Assembly (NCBI GenBank): GCA_035403355.1
Contig: DAONFA010000035.1
Span: forward strand, 1-19,463
DNA length: 19,463 nucleotides
From: Candidatus Cloacimonas sp.
GTDB taxonomy: Bacteria > Cloacimonadota > Cloacimonadia > Cloacimonadales > Cloacimonadaceae
Reading direction: 5' to 3'
The position numbers and the translations under genes were made by a program. This document shows, in pieces, positions 14,660 to 19,463 of this stretch (the stretch's first letter is position 1; each line of letters opens with the position of its first letter). The notes beneath the pieces were generated by a model. The model was not told the DNA's origin, searched no databases, and was given only the letters and a program-made list of their open reading frames with translations.

Positions 14660-14756
14660 TTTTTGTACCGGCGCTCGCTGTAGCGCCGAATAAAAACGGC
14701 GGAACAGCGTCCGCCGGTACCAAGAACGGCGGAACAGCGTCCGCCGGCTACATAAG
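14660..14756. repeat. GC-rich hairpin modules after radA
   Basis: The module GGCGCT-N6-AGCGCC (14670-14687) is followed by AATAAAAA and two copies of CGGCGGA-N6-TCCGCCG (14697-14716 and about 14727-14746). The first 50 bases are nearly identical to 10990-11047. Confidence 0.85.
14689..14716 (-). terminator. Probable minus-strand terminator downstream of the AOR gene
   Basis: On the minus strand the perfect 7-bp hairpin (14710-14716 with 14697-14703) is followed by TTTTTATT (complement of 14689-14696). It is the first T-tailed hairpin met by transcripts leaving the oxidoreductase gene, about 320 bases past its stop. Confidence 0.45.
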
Positions 14757-14766
14757 ACATCCCAGA

Positions 14767-15020
14767 CCTATTAAATCCTCGTTTCTTAAATTAAATCTGC
14801 TTAATCTGCGTGAAACAAGTCGTCAGGCCTATTAAATCCTCGTTTCTTAAATTAAATCTGCTTAATCTGCTTAATCTGCTTAATCTGCGTGAAACAAGTC
14901 GTCAGGTCTATTAAATCCTCTTAATCCTTAAATCCTGAAATCCTTGTTTCTAAAATCCTAACCCTGAAATCCTCGTTTCTAAAATCCTATCCCTGAAATC
15001 CTCGTTTCTAAAATCCTATC
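14767..15020. repeat. 61-bp tandem duplication and AT-rich repeat block
   Basis: A 61-base unit (14767-14827) is followed by a second copy from 14828 that is lengthened by two extra 'ttaatctgc' phrases. After about 14908 come repeated 'aaatcctcgtttctaaaatcctatccctg' phrases up to 15020. It holds the same AT-rich and 'atctgcgt' families as the other islands. No gene. Confidence 0.85.
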
Positions 15021-15033
15021 CTGAGAGAATATA

Positions 15034-17166
15034 TTACAAAAAGCGTTTCACTACTTCAATAACCTCCGGCAAATCCATTCCAATTTTTTGTAAATGTTCA
15101 ATTTTAGGGACACCTTGGTCATTCCACCCTTTTCTTTCATAGACGGCATCAATCAATTGCTGATATTGATCTTCCCGATATTTTCTTAATATATCCATCA
15201 TTTCCGCGGTGCTTTTCCCTTCGGGATTAATATTTAACTTTTCTTTCAGCTGCTTGTCGTATCTATCTTGACGGGAAAGATATTCTTCTTCCGTTACAGG
15301 ACCCACAGCTCTATAAGGTGGAACATCATCAATTCTTCTCCCCTTTCCCATTCGCAAACAGAAGACCTTTTGGAAGTTATATACGCGTTCGGATTGTTCA
15401 ATCAGGGTCTTTTTATTTAGGGGCTTACCTGTGATAGCAGTATAGATATCCACATAATTTTGAACATGTTCCGGAACTTTTGCCGGTTCATCAGTTTCGG
15501 CATTATCAGCCGGTTCAATATCATTCCAGGGAAGTTTACATAATCCCTGCAGTCCAAACCAGGTTCTAAACATCGGAAAATAGTGCAATGCCTCGGCTTT
15601 ATCCTTAAAAGTGGGAATCTGGTTATTGACCATATCCATAAAGATTAGCCATGCTTCATCATGTTGAGGTCCTTTTAAAGCAAGAGTATAGCCACCCTGT
15701 TGGGCAAGAGATTCTTTACTAAGATACTGAGAATATTCCAAGCCCTTTGCCTCCATCCCTATATCTTGCAGGAAATCAGGATCGGCACCATATTTATTGG
15801 CAAAAATTTGTTTCATTTTCCGCACGCCTTGTCCTACGATAACTCCAAAACCTTCACCTCGTGCCATTTGATGCAAAAGTTCCAAAGCGGCATCCGCATT
15901 TCCCCAGGTAAGTTCAAGTCCGCCAGTGCGTTCTTTATTCAAAATGCCGTTTTCATAACATTCCATTGCAAAAGCAGTACCGGTTCCAAAAGAAATCGTA
16001 TCCACCCCATAAGTATCGCAGTAAAAATTAATTTCCACTACATCCCGGGCATTAAAAACACCGATATTACTTCCGCAACCGGCAGCAGTTTCATATTCAG
16101 GACCATCCACACAGACCTTCTGTCCTTTATAAGGTCCTGTTCTCGGTTCAAAATTATCCACTGCCTTGCAACAGGATAAAGAACAGCCAAACCAGCATCC
16201 ATCAGGCATACCCTGCGTAAAAAGATTTTTAAATTCACGGGAATGCAATCCTTCCGCTTCCGGCATTTGACCATATTTAAAATTCCGAATTGGCAGAAGA
16301 TCATAATCATTCATAATTTCCATTAGATGAGCAGTTCCTACCTGCCTCATTCTATTTTGGGTAGAATCGCCCGCTTCTATTTCTTGATGTAATTTCAAGC
16401 CCCTATTTCTAATCGTTTCTACATCCACCGGATTATTAGAATCTACTTTCAGACCGGAATATTTAACCACCAATGCTTTAATTTTTTTGTGTCTGAAGAC
16501 ACTACCTGTGCCACCTCTTCCTGCCTGTTTCAAACGGGCAACCTTTCTCCGTTTATCCCAAAAGGAAAAATTCAAGCAAGTGATTAAAACATTTTCCGCT
16601 GCCTTTCCACTGGAAACAACAGATACAAACTGATATTTATCTTCGCTATCGGCAAATTCTTTAATCAATTCTTCAGCAAAAATATGGCTATTGATTTCTT
16701 CATCGGGAGCAGAAAGTATCTGCACAATGCCTTTGTCGCCATCAATATAAACAATCACTTCTTCATTGGCTATGCCTTGAAGCTCAATGGCATCCCAACC
16801 GGAAAATTTGCTATAAGGACCAAAATGGCCGCCCACATTACAATCAACGGGAATACCTGTTAAAGGAGAGATAGTTGTTACAATAGATTTTCCGCTACCG
16901 GGATAACTGGTATTTCCGCAAAGAGGACCGAAAGAAATACAAATTTCGTTTTCAGGGCTATCCCATTTTGTTTCATCTTTTACTCCGTGCCACATTAGAT
17001 AGAGATCAAAACCCTTTCCGCCGACAAATTTATCTATCATCAGCTCGGTAACCGGCTTTTGCTTTATCTCCCCGGAGCTCAAATTTATATACAAAGAGCG
17101 CTTATTATAGCCACGAATAACAGGTGCCGGCTCATATTTGAATTCTGCAATTAGTTTACGGTTCAT
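15034..17166 (-). CDS. Tungsten aldehyde:ferredoxin oxidoreductase family protein (AOR/BamB-like)
   Basis: This 710 aa cytoplasmic enzyme should carry a tungsten (or molybdenum) bis-pterin and one [4Fe-4S] cluster. The N-terminal AOR domain spans about 22-235, with GGKGFD (49-54), NVGGHFGPYSKFSGWDAI (110-127) and AGRGGTGSVF (215-224). The cluster ligands are Cys324, Cys328, Cys332 (spacing C-x3-C-x3-C, where classical AOR has C-x2-C-x3-C) and probably Cys543. GPEYET (355-360) and DTYGVDTISFG (384-394) are family motifs. The C-terminus (GRRIDDVPP at 609-617; ERKGWNDQGVP at 677-687) resembles benzoyl-CoA reductase subunit BamB as I recall it. Classical AOR is about 605 aa. AAGGAG precedes the ATG. 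The substrate is unknown; aldehydes from amino-acid fermentation are a reasonable guess. Confidence 0.9.
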   Translation of the reverse strand: MNRKLIAEFKYEPAPVIRGYNKRSLYINLSSGEIKQKPVTELMIDKFVGGKGFDLYLMWHGVKDETKWDSPENEICISFGPLCGNTSYPGSGKSIVTTISPLTGIPVDCNVGGHFGPYSKFSGWDAIELQGIANEEVIVYIDGDKGIVQILSAPDEEINSHIFAEELIKEFADSEDKYQFVSVVSSGKAAENVLITCLNFSFWDKRRKVARLKQAGRGGTGSVFRHKKIKALVVKYSGLKVDSNNPVDVETIRNRGLKLHQEIEAGDSTQNRMRQVGTAHLMEIMNDYDLLPIRNFKYGQMPEAEGLHSREFKNLFTQGMPDGCWFGCSLSCCKAVDNFEPRTGPYKGQKVCVDGPEYETAAGCGSNIGVFNARDVVEINFYCDTYGVDTISFGTGTAFAMECYENGILNKERTGGLELTWGNADAALELLHQMARGEGFGVIVGQGVRKMKQIFANKYGADPDFLQDIGMEAKGLEYSQYLSKESLAQQGGYTLALKGPQHDEAWLIFMDMVNNQIPTFKDKAEALHYFPMFRTWFGLQGLCKLPWNDIEPADNAETDEPAKVPEHVQNYVDIYTAITGKPLNKKTLIEQSERVYNFQKVFCLRMGKGRRIDDVPPYRAVGPVTEEEYLSRQDRYDKQLKEKLNINPEGKSTAEMMDILRKYREDQYQQLIDAVYERKGWNDQGVPKIEHLQKIGMDLPEVIEVVKRFL

Positions 17167-17176
17167 TTTTTTCTCC

Positions 17177-17560
17177 TTAAGCAGTTACTATTTTTATTGC
17201 TTCGGCAGGACAGGTTCTGGTACAAATCCCACAAGCAATACATTTAAAAGGATTATATACATTTTCAGTAAAACGCATTGCCTGAACAGGACAAACCGCT
17301 ACACACATCAAACAGCCAATACAAAGAGATTTATTTAAAATAACTACTCCTTGAGGGTTGATTGTTAAAGCTAAAGTTGGACATATCTTGACACAAGTTC
17401 CACACTGATTGCAAACAATCATTTCCGGAGGATATACCTCTTCGTTAATCGCTATACACGATTTTTTGGCATTATCCTCTTTAAAATAGAGTTTGGAACA
17501 AGCGCTTTCGCAATTATGGCAGGTAATGCATTTGTCTGGAATGGTTTGTAACATTTTCAT
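17177..17560 (-). CDS. Polyferredoxin with four [4Fe-4S] motifs
   Basis: This 127 aa protein has four complete C-x2-C-x2-C-x3-C motifs: Cys11-14-17-21, Cys50-53-56-60, Cys80-83-86-90 and Cys107-110-113-117, plus a lone Cys35. Only the last three motifs end in CP; the first (CITCHNCESAC) lacks that proline and is of the HycB/DmsB-like type. This gives a cytoplasmic electron wire for up to four clusters. AAGGGAG at 17571-17577 (minus strand) supports the start at 17560; another ATG two codons in is possible. The stop lies 10 bases before the oxidoreductase ATG, within that gene's ribosome site, so the two are co-translated and it is very probably the electron partner of that enzyme. Confidence 0.95.
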   Translation of the reverse strand: MKMLQTIPDKCITCHNCESACSKLYFKEDNAKKSCIAINEEVYPPEMIVCNQCGTCVKICPTLALTINPQGVVILNKSLCIGCLMCVAVCPVQAMRFTENVYNPFKCIACGICTRTCPAEAIKIVTA

Positions 17561-17592
17561 CGTAGTATATCTCCCTTCTGCATTATATATAC

Positions 17593-17621
17593 ATTATAAA
17601 TCCGGATTTATTTTATGTCAA
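17593..17621 (-). promoter_or_regulatory. Consensus sigma70-type promoter with 16-bp palindrome
   Basis: On the minus strand TTGACA (17616-17621) and TATAAT (17593-17598) match consensus exactly, 17 bases apart. The spacer is almost filled by a perfect palindrome, ATAAATCCGGATTTAT (17596-17611), which overlaps the first half of the -10 box and looks like an operator. It starts the ferredoxin-oxidoreductase transcript about 26 bases before the ferredoxin ATG. Confidence 0.75.
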
Positions 17622-18887
17622 TTATAATCTTACGGAAAGCACCGTTCCAAATTTGTTGCTTAGATGATCAAACTCCAGTAAATCCTTTTTTCTTTGCCAT
17701 TCATTATTCAATTTCAGATACATAATTATATTTAAATGATTTGCCATCCTCAAATCAGCATAAATTCCCGTATTCAGATTTTCGGGGTCACTTTCATTTT
17801 CCAGGTCACTATATATATATTCCAGAATACCCACTAACTTATATGATTCTTCGGCTAAAAATGCAATTCTAAAATCACCTTTGATATTTGAGACAATGGT
17901 CTTGGCATCATTCTTGTGATCTTCATATTTCTGCAAATTGTAACCCAAATCAAAACCAAAATTAGTGCCTATATTGAGGGAAAAAATACCGTCAAAATCA
18001 TTCTCGTTACTGTTAGCATAATCGTTATCCTTATCCTCCGTGGAAAACCTGCATAAAATACTGCCGGAGGTTTCATTAACCAATAATAGAGGACTGCTAA
18101 CCGGAGCGTGACCATTCATAAAATAGGGTTCTAAATAGAAATTCTGTAAATTGGAAGCAAAAAGATAGGCATTTAGTCGCGTTTTAGGAGTCCAGTCCAA
18201 ATAGTTTTCAGGAAAATAATCCGAGGGATTAAAAAGCCCTTCTCCATATATTTTATCCGGTATTTCGTTATATTCATATTCCATTCCCAGTTCCGTGATT
18301 TGCTTTTTACCACTATAGCGCTTTATTAATTGGAATTTATAGGAGGAATAATTTTCATCGGGATAAATATCGCTTAAATCCGTATGCATAAACCAGCCAA
18401 ATAACCGTAAAGATTCAGAATCTGGAAAGCCAGCTCCGATACCATAACGAGTCAGGTTGTAACTTCCAGATTTAGCTTCTACCCCATCCCAATTTTTTAT
18501 CAGGTTATAAAATGCTTCCACTCCTGCCAATTTGGATTTTACTCCAATAGTATTTAGGGAATTAAATTCCTGACAGGAATCATCCTCCTTGGCTATATCT
18601 ATATATTGAAATTCCTGTGCGGATTTAAAAGTAATAACTTTACTCCATTCAGGAAAACTGGAATATTGATTGTAATCCATTTCTGCTTGTATTTTTTGCG
18701 GATTAGATAAAGATATATTGTTTTCCGCATTGCTCAAAAACCGGAACTTTAAAGCCACCAGCCCAAAATCTTTATTAGCTTGATAAAAATTCTCTTGCGT
18801 AGAAACAGGAATAAGCATTTCACCATACCCAATCCCAATTATAGCGCAAAATACTAAGAGCAATATAACTTTCAATTTAACTTGCAT
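17622..18887 (-). CDS. Predicted envelope/outer-membrane protein, unknown function
   Basis: This 421 aa protein has a signal peptide (residues 1-22, cut near GYG-EM). The rest is rich in alternating polar/hydrophobic strands and aromatic pairs (RLFGWFMHTDLS, TRLNAYLFASNLQNFYLEPYFMNG, FDGIFSLNIGTNFGFDLGYNLQ, GIYADLRMANHLNIIMYLKLNNEW), as in outer-membrane barrels. It ends in LSVRL rather than a terminal Phe, so the barrel call is moderate. AGGAGG (18893-18898, minus strand) gives a strong start. TTGACA lies at 18936-18941 with only a poor -10 (AAATAA) 17 bases on. It precedes the ferredoxin gene, but that gene has its own promoter, so a functional link to it is doubtful. No family recognised. 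Confidence 0.8.
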   Translation of the reverse strand: MQVKLKVILLLVFCAIIGIGYGEMLIPVSTQENFYQANKDFGLVALKFRFLSNAENNISLSNPQKIQAEMDYNQYSSFPEWSKVITFKSAQEFQYIDIAKEDDSCQEFNSLNTIGVKSKLAGVEAFYNLIKNWDGVEAKSGSYNLTRYGIGAGFPDSESLRLFGWFMHTDLSDIYPDENYSSYKFQLIKRYSGKKQITELGMEYEYNEIPDKIYGEGLFNPSDYFPENYLDWTPKTRLNAYLFASNLQNFYLEPYFMNGHAPVSSPLLLVNETSGSILCRFSTEDKDNDYANSNENDFDGIFSLNIGTNFGFDLGYNLQKYEDHKNDAKTIVSNIKGDFRIAFLAEESYKLVGILEYIYSDLENESDPENLNTGIYADLRMANHLNIIMYLKLNNEWQRKKDLLEFDHLSNKFGTVLSVRL

Positions 18888-18997
18888 TTATTCCTCCTCT
18901 TTAGGATAGTTCTTATTTTTTAAATATGCGGAAACTGTCAATGGATTTGTCCGTTTGCAGGACAGGGATTTGTGCTTCAAGAGGAGAATGCGAAAAA

Positions 18998-19070
18998 GCG
19001 AGATAGCGAGATAGCGAAATAGCGAGATGGCGAGATGGCGAGATGGCGAGATGGAAAGAGAGAGATAGCG
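18998..19070. repeat. Octamer tandem repeat leading into the purine array
   Basis: Seven head-to-tail 8-base units occupy 18998-19053: GCGAGATA twice, GCGAAATA once and GCGAGATG four times. 'gaaagagagagatagcgaaatag' follows. The same arrangement with fewer units is at 14569. Confidence 0.92.
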
Positions 19071-19463
19071 AAATAGTTTTTTTTACAAAGAGGAAAAGAG
19101 AAAAAAGAGATTATTTTACAAAGAGAGAAAGAGGAAAAGAGAAAAAGAGATTATTTTACAAAGAGAAAAAGAGAAAAAGAGGAAAAGAGATTATTTTACA
19201 AAGAGAGAAAGAGAAAAAGAGTAAAAGAGATTATTTTACAAAGAGAAAAAGAGGAAAAGAGTAAAAGAGATTATTTTACAAAGAGAAAAAGAGGAAAAGA
19301 GTAAAAGAGATTATTTTACAAAGAGAAAAAGAGGAAAAGAGGAAAAGAGAATTATTTAACAAAGAGGAAAAGAGAAAAAGAGAAAAAGAGAATTATTTAA
19401 CAAAGAGGAAAAGAGAAAAAGAGAAAAAGAGATTATTTTACAAAGAGAGAAAGAGAAAAAGAG
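19071..19463. repeat. 40-bp tandem repeat array, purine-rich, continues past the window
   Basis: The phrase 'ttattttaca' (or close variants) recurs every 40 bases at 19111, 19151, 19191, 19231, 19271 and 19311, then at about 19351, 19391 and 19431. Between these lie A/G-only stretches such as 'aagagaaaaagaggaaaag'. That gives about ten units with constant length and only small base changes. Because 40 is not a multiple of three, the lysine-rich open frame seen here is an artefact of the composition. There are no unique spacers, so this is not a CRISPR array. Confidence 0.95.

Noticed and set aside
14650..14835. Open frame with VPALAVAPN-like sequence after radA
   Set aside because: It reads through GC-rich and AT-rich repeat modules only; the same peptide phrases arise from the other islands.
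19043..19264. Lysine/arginine-rich 73-codon frame
   Set aside because: It arises from the purine-rich 40-bp array; the repeat length is not a multiple of three and there is no ribosome site.
18998..19463. Possible CRISPR array
   Set aside because: The units are contiguous variants of one sequence with no unique spacers, no dyad-symmetric repeat and no cas genes nearby.

Overview
The window looks like a piece of an AT-leaning Gram-negative (diderm) anaerobe, most likely Candidatus Cloacimonadota (Cloacimonas-like). This rests on a very large secreted protein ending in a type IX-style/FlgD-like C-terminal sorting domain, a tungsten aldehyde oxidoreductase-family enzyme with a polyferredoxin, outer-membrane-type proteins, and distinctive modular repeat islands between genes. 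The taxon is inferred from gene content and style, not from a search.

Region 1 (573-6687, + strand) is a tightly packed operon for a poly-gamma-glutamate (PGA) type polymer. It holds the ligase PgsB, membrane partner PgsC, membrane-anchored PgsW, a secreted beta-rich protein, a predicted outer-membrane barrel, a small very acidic cytoplasmic protein, and gpsA (glycerol-3-phosphate dehydrogenase). After a repeat island, 7169-10117 encodes a 982-residue multidomain CapA/PgsA-type protein (carbohydrate-binding-like, PKD, CapA phosphoesterase-like, second binding-like domain, sorting domain). Together these suggest a PGA synthesis and surface-export system adapted to two membranes. A secreted protein of unknown function and tRNA-Thr(CGT) follow; the protein's stop codon lies inside the tRNA acceptor stem.

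Region 2 (11365-13022, - strand) is a four-gene thiol/redox operon: glutaredoxin, MarR regulator, OsmC/Ohr-like protein and a thioredoxin-fold lipoprotein. Adjacent genes overlap or nearly touch. radA (13226-14560, + strand) diverges from it; its promoter boxes sit on the arms of an inverted repeat.

Region 3 (15034-18887, - strand) holds a predicted envelope protein and then, from its own near-perfect sigma70-type promoter carrying a 16-bp palindrome, a four-cluster polyferredoxin and a 710-residue AOR/BamB-family tungstoenzyme.

Intergenic islands at 1-420, 6690-7110, 10945-11230 and 14569-15020 reuse the same modules: GC-rich hairpins, AT-rich phrases related to 'aaatcctcgtttctaaaatcc', 'atctgcgt' phrases and purine-rich blocks. 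The right end (about 19071-19463) is a tandem array with an exact 40-bp period that runs off the window.
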